Both the position numbers and the translations under genes were made by a program. 64,000 nucleotides of DNA from NCBI GenBank assembly GCA_022577435.1, contig JAKOON010000012.1:17832585-17896584 (forward strand), read 5' to 3'. The number at the start of each line of letters is the position of its first letter. The first letter of the stretch is position 1. The DNA is from Embiotoca jacksoni. Taxonomy: Eukaryota; Chordata; Actinopteri; Embiotocidae. The notes below the pieces were generated by a model, which did not search any database, had not been told where the DNA came from, and was given only the letters and a program-made list of their open reading frames with translations. Below, piece by piece: positions 11,897 to 22,469 of the stretch.

Positions 11897-13367
11897 CACT
11901 GTTATCCTTGCTGTAATTGCTATCATTCTACTCCCAAAATAGCATCTTAAAATATGCACATCTATCACATTGACACAAAATGTGTGAGTAATAGGTTTCA
12001 CTTAAAAGCCCCATCATATTAAGGAATTCTGTGAAAATGTGACGGGACCATCTGTGTTGGTTACGGACATCTATGCTAACATGTAGCTGTGAAGTCAGTG
12101 ATTGCGTGGCCTCTCTTGTGTTTGACTCACTGCATTTGGCTTCCAATTATTGATTACATCACTGTACTACTCAGTATTAATATTCATTAGAGGCTTGATT
12201 ATATCCCAGATGAATATTAATGAGCAGCGTTTGATATTAGGCTGTATAATTTTCTGAACTCACTCACACTGAACTACTTTAATGAACTGCATTCAGCTGC
12301 TCAGAGAAAACAAGTCACACACTGCCCACGTTTGACAATTGAAGTATTTGTTTTTGCTGTTTCAGTGTTTATTCTTTATACCATCACAGTCTTATACATA
12401 TTTACATTCTTTTCAGTATCGCCTTCTGTATGGGACTTACTCTTATAATGTCAAACCTTTTATCAGTTATTTGTTTCACTGTCGTCACTTTGTTGTGAAA
12501 GCATCGGCTTTTTTGTTGTTGTCGATTTTCCGCTTCACTTTTCAGTTGCATCTGTAGGTGGTGCACACTGTTAAAAAACAAATAGCAGAGCAGCCTAAGT
12601 CCAGAAGAGCCTGGTGGGCCATGAGGAGAAAAAATAGATAAACCGAGAGCTGCAAGATGGGGAAAAATCATTACTGATTGAATGAGCCTCCTGAAATGGC
12701 ATGTTTGTGTCTGCTCAGTGCTTCTGTGCATTTCTGTCCGCTCAGCAGCAGCCAGCCAGCTCGGCAATCCAGCCAGTCAGTCCATCAGTGAGGCTGCCAG
12801 CCTCACCCTCACTGTCCATCTCTCTCTCTCTCTCTCCCTTCTCCTCTGCAAGCCTCCCTCTCCAGCTCCTGTCTGTTACATAAAGCCATTTCATTTAGCA
12901 GACTCCCCTAAGCTCCTTTGTATGTTGGCATTCAGCTGCCATTAAGAGGGATTTTTATTTGTATGATGCCAATGTATGCTGAGCGGAGTACATCAGCTCA
13001 GGACTGTACAGCTCTAGCCCACGGCCCTGCACTGTTACAGAGTGTGTCTCTGGGGAGGAGACCACAGCCCTGGACATATTTCTTTAAAAGACAGAGATGC
13101 ACTTTTACCATTGACCCTCTCCTTGCAATGCTTTTATTGTAGATTCATACCTCGCAGGCAAGAGCTAAAGCCGTGACATCCACAGAATAGTTTGAGAAAA
13201 ACAAACCTGTCTTCTTTTTTAAGCTGCAGTGCTCATGTTACATCTTTTTAGGCAATGCCACGGAGACTTAATGTGGTGCATTAAACCTGCAGTTATGAGA
13301 ACAGAGCTGAAGTTTAGCTGTACAAATGTATCGCTGGGCTAATCCAGTCCCCTCTCTGCTTCTACAG
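11773..13367 (+). other. Intron, 1.6 kb
   Basis: Holds the CA microsatellite at 11818 and an AT-rich inverted repeat at 12176-12221 with homeodomain-like TAAT cores. There is a short CT run near 12830. No exon was seen. Confidence 0.8.
11818..11900. repeat. (CA)n microsatellite
   Basis: About 40 CA copies with one CG interruption, starting 45 bases downstream of the PDZ exon donor. Confidence 0.97.
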
Positions 13368-13467
13368 GTGGTGGGAGGCAAGATGACAGAATCTGGTAGA
13401 CTTTGTGCTTTCATCACTAAAGTGAGGAAAGGAAGTCTAGCAGACACTGTTGGACACCTCAGACCAG
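13368..13467 (+). CDS. rims2: rims2 PDZ domain exon 2
   Basis: 100 nt: 33 codons plus one base. It reads VVGGKMTESGRLCAFITKV and then RKGSLADTVGHLRP, the beta-2 strand through the beta-3 region of the PDZ fold. The sequence is almost identical to mammalian RIM2 as I recall it. The acceptor is ttctacag and the donor CAG|GTATTA. It ends after base 1 of a Gly codon. Confidence 0.96.
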
Positions 13468-13631
13468 GTATTAAAAACACACACAAACCTTTTTATAGAA
13501 ATTTAACTCGTGGATTTGTTGAATTTCATCCTTCCCCAAAGAGTATTATGATGTGTATATTTCATAATATGCCAACACAAACAGCACAAGCATAAAAGAT
13601 GACATTCAGTGTCTCTGGTGTTTTTTCGCAG

Positions 13632-13755
13632 GTGACCAGGTGCTGGAGTGGAACGGGAAGCTTTTACAAGGAGCCACATTTAAAGAAGTTTACAATATCA
13701 TATTAGAATCTAAGCCTGAGCCGCAGGTGGAACTGGTGGTCTCACGGCCTATAAG
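13632..13755 (+). CDS. rims2: rims2 PDZ domain exon 3
   Basis: 124 nt. It reads GDQVLEWNGKLLQGATFKEV and then YNIILESKPEPQVELVVSRP, completing the PDZ fold with helix B (FKEVYNIILES) and the last strand (QVELVVSRP). The acceptor is ttttcgcag and the donor AAG|GTGAGA. It ends after two bases (AG) of a codon. The codon completes as Arg (SRPIRDIPRIPD), where I remember Gly in mammals, a minor substitution just outside the domain. Confidence 0.96.
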
Positions 13756-14891
13756 GTGAGAGCTCACCGTCAGCATCACACAAACACCATCCACCCCACT
13801 GTTTCCCTGACAATAAGCACAAACAACCTTGTTGACGGTAACTAGGTGGAATTTGTGCTGGATTTGTATCACTTTTTTTAAATATTAAATCAAATATATA
13901 ATACAATGTATAATAATACATAATATACCATAATGAAGCAGACTACTCAATCTATTTGCCAACTTCGGTTTCAAAGTAGGATTTTTTAATACGTAACAAA
14001 TACTGTAAAGCCATGAGAGACTAGGATCTGTCCAGAGCATCTACCTGCTTGATTAATCAACTCAATTATTTTATCAATCAAGTTAAATGTTACACTTTTG
14101 CCAAGCAGCCAAATATAGTGTTTGATTTGCAACACATACAGGTTTAAATTAATAATAAGATGACGTAAAAATGAATCGGCCGTGCAGTGAAATGAGTGAT
14201 AAAAAAAAAGACTTAGAATATTTTCAGATGTGATTCAGTCAATCTGAACAAAGATTCACATTTTAAAAAATAATACTCTAGTAAACATTCATGTACAACA
14301 TGCATGTCCCAAATTCAAACTAATTATAGGAAGAGATATGCATCAGATTGTGCCTACTTTAATTATCTTAATCTTCCATTCACATTTTTCTCTGAAGCCC
14401 TTCCAGTTCTGATGTCTTTACGCTCACTGCCTCAACGTCACTGCTTTTGTGACTCAGAGCAACTTTGTGTTTAAACTGTATAATACAGACACTTGAAAAG
14501 GGGAATCTTGGAGGAGTTGTGTCCTCACAGAATGTGTTTGAGAAGGAGCGGCGCCGACTTGTTTAGTCAACATCTGTTCCTCCTTCCCTCCGGCTCCCTC
14601 GTCTCTGGCCTCGTATGGGACCGAATGACGCACCTGCCGCCTCGCTCGTACTCCAACTGTTTGTGAAGAGGAAATTGTATGGAAAAAAACAGCAGCACCT
14701 TTGCTTTGTCAATTCCTATAGCTGACCTGCTTTGTGCTGCTGAGGGAGCTGTTGGCTGAATGAAGACTAATGCGGTGCTTATGGTCATTATAGCACAGTG
14801 CATTCAGCATTAGCTCAAATTGATCCTCTCCATCCCCTCCTTCTCTTCTGTCTCACACACTCACATTTATTCTCTCTTTTTCTTTTTTCAG
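13756..14891 (+). other. Intron, 1.1 kb
   Basis: AT-rich. Nothing beyond the splice signals was recognised. Confidence 0.75.
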
Positions 14892-14938
14892 AGATATTCC
14901 AAGGATACCAGACAGCACACATGCACAACTGGAATCAA
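14892..14938 (+). CDS. rims2: rims2 PDZ-C2A linker exon a (47 nt)
   Basis: A small exon of 47 nt with a split codon on each side, reading DIPRIPDSTHAQLES. This matches the conserved RIM2 linker directly after the PDZ domain. The acceptor is ttttttcag and the donor TCAA|GTGAGT. The small size agrees with the fine exon division of RIM genes. Confidence 0.94.
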
Positions 14939-15197
14939 GTGAGTCCAGCAGATTTTATTCTATTCATCATCCTAAAAACATCAAGTGAAGGAAACGTCTG
15001 CAGGAGTTGTTTTTTTCCCCCTCTGCCTCTTTCTGTTTCTGTCGTTTTCATGACAACATTTCTTGTCCCCTTTGTGTCTCTCGTGTTGTCTGTGTCGTCT
15101 TCTCTCTCCTGTTTCCGCCCCTCGTGTCACTGAGACTACAAACTAAAACCAACATAACCACGAGATAATCTTAACCGTTTTGTCTGTGCCCTGTCAG

Positions 15198-15310
15198 GTT
15201 CAAGTTCTTTTGAGTCTCAGAAGATGGATCGCCCGTCCATCTCCGTCACGTCCCCCATGAGTCCCAGCATGCTGAGGGACGCACCCCAGTACCTGTCAGG
15301 ACAGCTCTCA
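15198..15310 (+). CDS. rims2: rims2 PDZ-C2A linker exon b
   Basis: 113 nt: two bases plus 37 codons, ending in phase 0. It reads SSSSFESQKMDRPSISVTS, then PMSPSMLRDAPQYLSGQLS. It is Ser/Pro-rich, likely disordered, and leads directly into C2A. The acceptor is gccctgtcag and the donor TCA|GTAAGT. It matches RIM2 closely. Confidence 0.95.
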
Positions 15311-18300
15311 GTAAGTGACCTCAACTTGACATATAGTGCTACATAATAATCCTGTAGAGGGACTGGAGTGTTAGAGTACTCTGACCACTGAATGAAATGG
15401 GATAGTGTGTATAATATTCACATTGTGTATTCATTCTGCAACCCAAATTATGACTTTAATCTCCAAACCATTGTCAGGAGTTCCAGGCTCTGCATCTATC
15501 TCTCAGCCTGTTTAGCTGGCCCTTCACCAACTCAGCACAGGGCTGTAGATCAGGTTACGTTGTGTGTTGTCCATTATCTGGTATAAAAACCCTCCTGGGG
15601 TAAACGGGTAAAGGGCTACATTAAAGCAGGAGATAAATCAACTCTCAGATTTAGGATCCACATGGGAAACAGCTGAGTGAGAGCTCCAGGACATGTTTCT
15701 TCTCTGTATTTATGAGGAATTGTTGGGTTTGACTGACACAGGGTTTGAATATCAATCTGCCCCACACTGACACATATAATACATTGTGTAATACAAGTGC
15801 ATCCTGTCAGTCATAAAACAAAAAAAAAAGAATCTCCGCAGCCAGTTAAATCTTTTCTCACCCAGATACCTATGTTCTATATTTCTGTGATCCAAAACTA
15901 ATAACCACTGAAAAATAAACCTCAGAGGACCCTCAGTGCCTGATGAATAATTCTACACAGTAAAGAGCTGTCTGTATGATATTTTTGGAGCAGTCTTCAA
16001 ATCGTGTCTGTGGATAACAACCGTGTTTAACGTCACTGTGACGCAAGCTTTGAAGCGGAGGAGAAAAGGTCCAAGGAAGACAGACAGATAGAAATGCGAG
16101 CCATTGATAATTTGCTGAAAGGGCCGATGCAGAACAAAGCAGAGAAGCACAGGGACAGTTAATCTGCGATGAGGCAGAAATAGAATATAAGATACAAATG
16201 AAAGGTGATACAAGGAAACAAGAATGAACCAGCTGGCCTAAATCTTCCAACTGCAAACTTCCTGTTGTATTGTGAGTTTTTGTGTTGTGGGGTTTTGGTT
16301 TTATTGCATTTTCTTTTTTTTTCTTTTTTGTTTTGCTCTTTAATTTTGCTTATCCAGAGCCAAAGCCTTAGTAGAAGAACAACGCCTTTTGCCCCTAGGG
16401 TCCAGGTAATGGGCCCTGTCTGAAGGGCACAAACTCTGTTTGGTTTTTTCTCATTGACTGTTGACTGGCCTTTTTTTTTCTGTTTCCATACTTTGGAAAA
16501 TGCATTCCCGGGGAAATGGCAGCTTCAAGTTTCCTCTCCGTGCAGTGCATTGTGTCATTTTCTTCTATTTGAGTTCTTGGTATCACTGTTATGATAACAA
16601 TTCCTCTTACTCATTTTAACCCATTCACATCATTACTCCCAAGTAGTGCATGCTCAACTAATCCAACACATTTTAAGAGACACTCTTCCATTGCCTAGTT
16701 TTTTGGACTGCAGTGATTGAACCTGTGTTGTGTAGTCACTTTTTGGATTTTCTCTCGGGCAATGCAGGAGGGTGTCTCTGTAATTTTTTTCTAGGACAAA
16801 GGACTTGGATTTGTTCTGCCTCAGTGTGACATGAAGCCTGGCCTCAATAACTCGAACCCTCCACACATCCACAGAAGGACTCCTCCATGTGCGAGTTGAA
16901 GTGATGCTAATTAGCAGATCACAGCTGATGGCTGTGTGGTTTCATGTTGCAGTGAAAAGATACCAAGTTCCACGTCCTGTTTGGGAAGCCAAAGCCAAAT
17001 TGCATTTTCCCTTCCGGATGACAGTTAACGAATAAGCAAATTGTACCTCCCAAGTAACTAATAAGAAGTTCAAACAGAGCAAAGCCTCAGAGGCTGGAAG
17101 GTTTCCCTCTTTTAGTCTGTCATCTTTAATATCAGTCTGTCTTTTTTTGTGCTTTTTGTTTTATGACCATGCAGTCGAATCACTTTGTGTAAATCTGAAT
17201 TCTTAAATTAGTTCGCCAGAGGGTTATTATGCCTGCTTAAAACTTTGGTTATTTATCTCATGGTTATGTTGTTTTGTTAAAGAGAAACTCTGCTATGTGG
17301 TCTAACCAATAGGGAACATTATTCATATGCAGATGTCTGCAAAGATTCACACTGTGGGTTTTCAAATTCAAACACACACTACTGAGTTAGAATTGAGGGG
17401 AATGATTAGGTTTTATATCTGTGTATTAATGTGTGTATTCTTATTTAAATATGTTTCAGCTATTACATACTTGATTGGACAAATTGTAAAGGGAACTGAA
17501 TTTGACTAGTTTACTATTGGATCACATATATTAGCACACAGAATAGGATACACTTATTGCAGTTTTTTAAAAAAAAAATTTTAAATTTTTATACAATCAC
17601 AGTTTTCATGAGAGTATATTCATGTTTTGCAGTATCTGGTATTTTGGTGGGCTATCAGTTTACAGATTCCTGGTACAATTTGTTTGCCCATTACCCTCGT
17701 GCTGTCCGTTTCTGCCTCTATCAGGTCGACTGACTTGTCTTGAATGTTCTCTCTTGCATTGCTGCATGTGTAGCTGTTAGTCTTAAACAGTGCAGGTCCC
17801 TTTCCATCATCATATGTGTGATGAAGTATGGACAAGAACTTAGAAGTTTTACTTCTCATTTCATGTAATTTCTTTAAGACTTCAGTTGGACTTTTTTTTC
17901 CTTCTTCTAAGTGTCTTCTGCTGGAGTCCATACTTCCGTTTCAGCGTGACCCGTCTTTGATTCCTCTCGCAACAGCATGATTGATTTCTCCATATTGATC
18001 CCCATTGAATATCTTAGAGAACATTATTACTCAGAACATCATCACTTGTAGACGGAGCACATTGTTAATGTTAGAGCATGTTGCCCCTATTATTTCACTT
18101 CAGACAATGTTAGGTGAAATGACACTAAGGCTAATTGCATTTATTTAAATTGTAATAAACTTTATTCATCACTGCAGAGGGAATAATAAACATAAACAAA
18201 TAAATACAAAAAAAAAACTTTGACATAAAAGAAAAAAGAAACACAATGCATACAGATATGGTATATGAAGAAGCACAACACATTACATTCATTAAAGGAG

Positions 18301-18657
18301 GGTCTTGACATGTTTAGCATTGTCACACCATATTAACACTGATATAGTAAATTCCACATTTTAATGACCTGTAAAGCTTTGAAAAACTGTCCCTCCAAGC
18401 ATGTGACCCGACATCATTTTACCAGCTAAACATATTTTCCTGGAGGGTGAATACAGGAGAAGACACCACACTGAGGTCAAAAACTGCACGTTAAAATAGA
18501 AATGGGACGTAAACCCATTAAAAGACGACATAGATGCAGAAACTTCCCCTCTGACTTGATGAAGCTGTCTTCTCCTGCATTATTCCCTCGGTGTGTTTTA
18601 ATTCGTCTTGGGCCCTGAGCTGTCTCTCAGCAGGCTGTCTCTGCTCTGCCCCCGCAG
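15311..18657 (+). other. Intron, 3.3 kb
   Basis: No exon supported. Several A or T homopolymers are present. Near 18150-18260 an A-rich stretch around 'ataaactttattcatcactgcagaggg' resembles a degraded retroelement tail, but is too diverged to name. Confidence 0.7.
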
Positions 18658-18788
18658 GTCAAACTGTGGTACGACAAAGTGGGCCATCAGCTAATCGTCA
18701 CCATCCTGGGCGCCAAAGACCTGCCAGCCAGGGAAGACGGCCGGCCCAGGAACCCTTACGTCAAAATCTACTTCCTCCCTGACAGAAG
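18658..18788 (+). CDS. rims2: rims2 C2A domain exon 1
   Basis: 131 nt, starting VKLWYDKVGHQLIVTILGAK and ending RPRNPYVKIYFLPDR. It covers the first beta strands and loop 1 of C2A. The loop reads PAREDGRPRNPYVK, so the aspartates that bind calcium in synaptotagmin-type C2 domains are not all present. This agrees with the established view that RIM C2A does not bind calcium. The acceptor is gcccccgcag and the donor AAG|GTAAGA. Confidence 0.97.
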
Positions 18789-19821
18789 GTAAGAGAAGAA
18801 ACAGTTACCATGATTTCATGTGTTTATTTCATCTTCTTTTGTTATGTCTGTACATTTCATTCACTGGGACACACAAACTTTAGTGAACAGAGTGGACTGA
18901 TAATCATTTTTTGAAAGTAGATTATGTTTTAATGTGCTAGTTTCGGGAGCATTGATGTGATGCACAGGGTCACCTGTCTGGTGCTGTGTTCCAAATAATG
19001 TACTAACACTCACTCTTGAGTGCATCAGTGCGTTCACACTGTCAAGTACAGAAGCATGCAGTGCTCTACAAGCACCAGGATGATGCACTCACTTGGTCCA
19101 AAAGAGAAGTGTGAAACGCTGGACGCTTTCCACCCTAAACGGTCGCCATCTTGAGTACGTAGAGGAAGGAGCGGTTCTACCGACATAAAGAATTTTCAAA
19201 TTAAGACGTCTGAGGAAGCTGCAGCTGTTCCTGAACACAAAAGATGTTTTTTTCTTTGCACTTCTGCTGCTGTATAGAAGCCATCAGTGTGTGTTATTGT
19301 GTCTGTTAAACAGACACAATAACGCATACATTTCTGGGTAAAATAATTTAAGCTGCAGATACTTTGGTGGGTGATGTGTTCACATGCTGAGGTCATTTCC
19401 GGTCAGTTCAGAATGCCGGTGTGCGATTTGAAACAACATTACTTGGTCAAAATTCAAGTACTACACAAGTCCTAACATGGAAGAACACTTTTCCCTCGTG
19501 TACCGAAGTATGTCATTTGGAAAACATCAATAGCTTTTTTCCATTATCATCTGGAGAGGCTGTATGAGTATCTGTGGGTGTATCTGATTACATGGTTGGT
19601 TGTTAGGAGTAGATTTGCATCTTGTTAAGCAGTTTTTCCTCATGCACTGATGAGGAAGTGGATATTTAGATGGAGATAGTACAATCACCACGCCATCACC
19701 CTCCTCATGGGCATGCTCTGATGCTGTGCTCTGTGCTGTGTCGTGTTTTTGATCTGTTGTATTCGTGGCTCTTACCTATCATGGTTGTAAATAAAAACAG
19801 TTTGAATTATTGTTCCTCCAG
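18789..19821 (+). other. Intron, 1.0 kb
   Basis: Contains a perfect 31-base palindrome at 19293-19323. The surrounding 18.9-19.5 kb has the look of an old non-autonomous transposon, but no clear terminal repeats were found. Confidence 0.65.
19293..19323. repeat. Perfect 31-bp palindrome
   Basis: Two 15-base arms (gttattgtgtctgtt and its reverse complement) separated by a single A. Confidence 0.95.
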
Positions 19822-19993
19822 CGACAAAAGCAAGAGGAGAACAAAAACAGTAAAGAAATCCTTAGAGCCCAAATGGAACCAGACCTTTATGTATTCGCCG
19901 GTGCACCGGCGGGAGTTTCGGGAACGCATGCTGGAGATCACCTTGTGGGACCAAGCCAGGGTGAGGGAGGAGGAGAGCGAATTCCTGGGAGAG
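19822..19993 (+). CDS. rims2: rims2 C2A domain exon 2
   Basis: 172 nt: one base plus 57 codons, phase 0 at the end. It reads SDKSKRRTKTVKKSLEPKWN, then the conserved HRREFRERMLEITLWDQ and REEESEFLGE. The basic KRRTKTVKK strand is the polybasic surface typical of C2 domains. WDQARVREEESEFLGE lacks the calcium-loop aspartate pattern. The acceptor is ttcctccag and the donor GAG|GTAAGA. The frame stays open past the donor for 171 bases, which is not coding. Confidence 0.97.
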
Positions 19994-20318
19994 GTAAGAA
20001 AACCAAACCGCACCCATCTGGGACACTCACTGACAGCATCTCAGCTTATCCTGTTGAATCGGGTCAGGCCCTTCACAGAGCTGTTGCCCAACAGAAGGCG
20101 TCTGGTGGTCTGGCCCTTGTCCAGCATGGACAGGGTACTTTTGTTGTTTTTAATTTCTGTATAAACCTGTTGCAATATGTAAACAGAAAGAAGATGTTGG
20201 GATTTACACACTCTATGAATGTTGTGGCACATGTGCGAGATGCACGTTGCTGCAATTGCTTCACTGAAGTCACAGATAAAAGCTACCGACGTTACCGAAG
20301 CCTTTTCCCCTTCACCAG
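19994..20318 (+). other. Short intron, 325 bp
   Basis: Bounded by GTAAGA and ccttcaccag. No features were seen. Confidence 0.85.
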
Positions 20319-20472
20319 ATCCTGATTGAGCTGGAGACGGCTCTTCTTGACGATGAGCCTCACTGGTACAAGCTACAAACACACGACGTGTCCTCCATCC
20401 CACTCCCACGTGCCTCCCCGAACGCACAGCGCAGGCAGCTCCACGGAGAGAGTCCAACGCGGAGGCTGCAGA
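20319..20472 (+). CDS. rims2: rims2 C2A domain exon 3 and start of linker
   Basis: 154 nt. ILIELETALLDDEPHWYKLQ is the last part of C2A. It is followed by THDVSSIPLP and RRQLHGESPTRRLQ, the start of the Ser/Arg-rich linker. SPTRR is a plausible proline-directed or basophilic kinase site, by inference only. The donor AGA|GTAAGT leaves one base (A). That base can join either the 27-nt microexon or the exon at 22401. Confidence 0.96.
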
Positions 20473-20985
20473 GTAAGTAACACCTCCGTCAGCGACATGT
20501 ATCGGAAAACCTGCTGAAATTGACAGTAGAGAGTCAGAAAGTATAAAACCTGTAGGGATAAAAAAAAAAAAAAACGCACTCTAATGCAAAGAGATATGAA
20601 ATATCTGCAGTTGATTTTCTTGCGTGTAGTGTTTGACAGATACGCAGTGCAATACAAGTATTTTCAGGGTCTTGATACCTCAGTGATGAGTTTGGCTTTT
20701 TCTTTTGTACCTAAAATAACGTGTGCTGTCATACAAATAAATTTGTGTCAAATGCTAATAACACTAAACAAAATGAAATGTTCAGCATTAAGTTACATAT
20801 GATAACGATGATAAAACGATCTGTAATATAACTATTTTCATTTCCAAACGAGGAACCGCGTCGTTTCACCCGTTGCCTTTCTGTTTCTGCTTTACTTTAT
20901 TAAAGCTTTAACAGCCGTTATAGTTTCTGCTTGTTTTGTTTTTGTTATCCATGCCACATCAAAATTACTGCTTCTGCTTTTACAG
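20473..20985 (+). other. Intron upstream of the microexon
   Basis: 513 bases, AT-rich. Its end carries two TGC motifs in the pyrimidine tract (tgcttctgcttttacag) directly before the microexon. Confidence 0.8.
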
Positions 20986-21012
20986 ACAAAGGCTCATATT
21001 CATACAACTCAG
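20986..21012 (+). CDS. rims2: 27-nt cassette microexon (NKGSYSYNS)
   Basis: Exactly 27 nt between ttttacag and CAG|GTAAAG. The A left by the C2A exon completes AAC, giving N-KGSYSYNS plus one base that joins GA of the next exon as Gly. Inclusion adds nine residues and turns RLQ-RSQRISD into RLQ-NKGSYSYNS-GSQRISD, with the frame kept. Phase, length and both splice sites all fit a cassette. The tgcttctgc motif at the acceptor resembles the UGC enhancer through which SRRM4 promotes neural microexons. I do not recall whether mammalian RIM2 has the same exon. Confidence 0.75.
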
Positions 21013-22017
21013 GTAAAGGTCCCTGCACATGGCTGCACTCCGGAGCATTTGAGTGTTCTCCTGTCCTCTTTAAAGATGCATCCTTGTGCCCTGATTCTCC
21101 TCCCTCTTCTTTCCATGAACACAGCATGTCTCTGCTGCTCAACATGGATTTCAATGTGGGGAGCTGGTGTACATTTTCGGACCGCTCGTTTGAAATTCAC
21201 ACAGGGTAGCAGACGTGTGCACGCTGCGGGAAAGCAGAGATTTCGGACACAGTGGTCTCTCCTTCCTTCTCTGTGTGTTCACCTGTGAACTGTTTCACAA
21301 CCCCGACCCCACAACCACCTCCTGCAGTACTGCATTCGACCCTAAAGTGATGTTGTAAAAACCCAGGCTTTCTGATAGCCCTGGCAAACATGATATCATT
21401 TGAATATGATCACCTGCTTTTCCTCTGTCATGTATATTCTTTGTTGTTTGTCCTGTTTTGAATATTTTCATTTTTACAATTGCACAAAATGCTGTTGGCA
21501 CTTTTTATACCCCATTCTGCTTTGCTTGTGTTTGTGTGTCCTGAGTGTGAATATCTTCCTGAAATCGGAGGATAATAGATGACGGTTGCTTATGTGATAG
21601 TTTATTATTATTTACTTATTATCTTAATCTTACAAAGCATAAGTGGTATATTTAAAACTGAAAAAAAAAATATAACACTTTGATTATGTTTATGCATTAA
21701 ACATTACTTTATCCTATGCAACCCCCCAGAGTGGATGGATGGGAGTTAACATGCTTTAGATGACAGTTCAGTAGTCGGTGTTACGCTGGTCTGCTTCACT
21801 GTCCTGCTTCTTGTAGACACTCATGACTTGCTTGCTCCCCCACCAGGACGATTTTCTGGCCGTTTGTGTTAGTGTGAGGTGAAAGAGCTGACAGCTGTAA
21901 AAAGTTTTCAGCCAACTAAGACGAGAGGTTGGGAGTGGCACTGCCAGAGTGCAGCACTTGTCATTTCTAAAAAAGCACACTTGTCCATTTGATTTAAGTT
22001 GACTGAACAGTGAAGGC

Positions 22018-22085
<68 letters not shown>

Positions 22086-22400
22086 GGGGGGGGGCTGTGA
22101 ATCCATATCACTCCTCTCATTCCGCCACCTTCACATGTGCATTGGATGATTGAATGTGCCATTTGAAAGTGCCACAGTTCAGATGAAGAAAGAGCTGCTT
22201 TTTTTGTCGGAGTCGAGCGGTGAAATGCAGCATGATTTGTTTCAGTTGGAGCCTTCACTTAAACCAATGCAGATTACAGTCAGACCAGGGGGGTAAAATA
22301 TTAATAATATTATATATAATAATAAAATCTGGCTAAATAAATGAACAAGGGAATGAAAATAACTTCTAACTCTCTTTCTCTCTGTCTCTTTATCTGAAAG
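21013..22400 (+). other. Intron, 1.4 kb
   Basis: Holds the GT tract and the G26 run at 22019-22094. Otherwise nothing was recognised. Confidence 0.8.
22019..22094. repeat. (GT)n followed by G26
   Basis: About 25 GT copies run directly into 26 consecutive G at 22069-22094. The run can form G-quadruplex structures and is prone to assembly and replication error. Confidence 0.95.
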
Positions 22401-22469
22401 GATCCCAGAGGATAAGTGACAGCGAGATCTCAGACTACGATTGTGAAGATGGTGTTGGGGTAATAACAG
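22401..22469 (+). CDS. rims2: rims2 linker exon SQRISDSEISDYDCEDG
   Basis: 69 nt, symmetric phase. It reads SQRISDSEISDYDCEDGVG, then VIT, matching RIM2 SKRISDSEVSDYDCDDGIG as remembered. It is an acidic Ser/Asp-rich linker after C2A. The acceptor is tatctgaaag and the donor CAG|GTAAAG. Being a multiple of three in a symmetric phase, it could itself be skipped without a frameshift. Confidence 0.94.
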
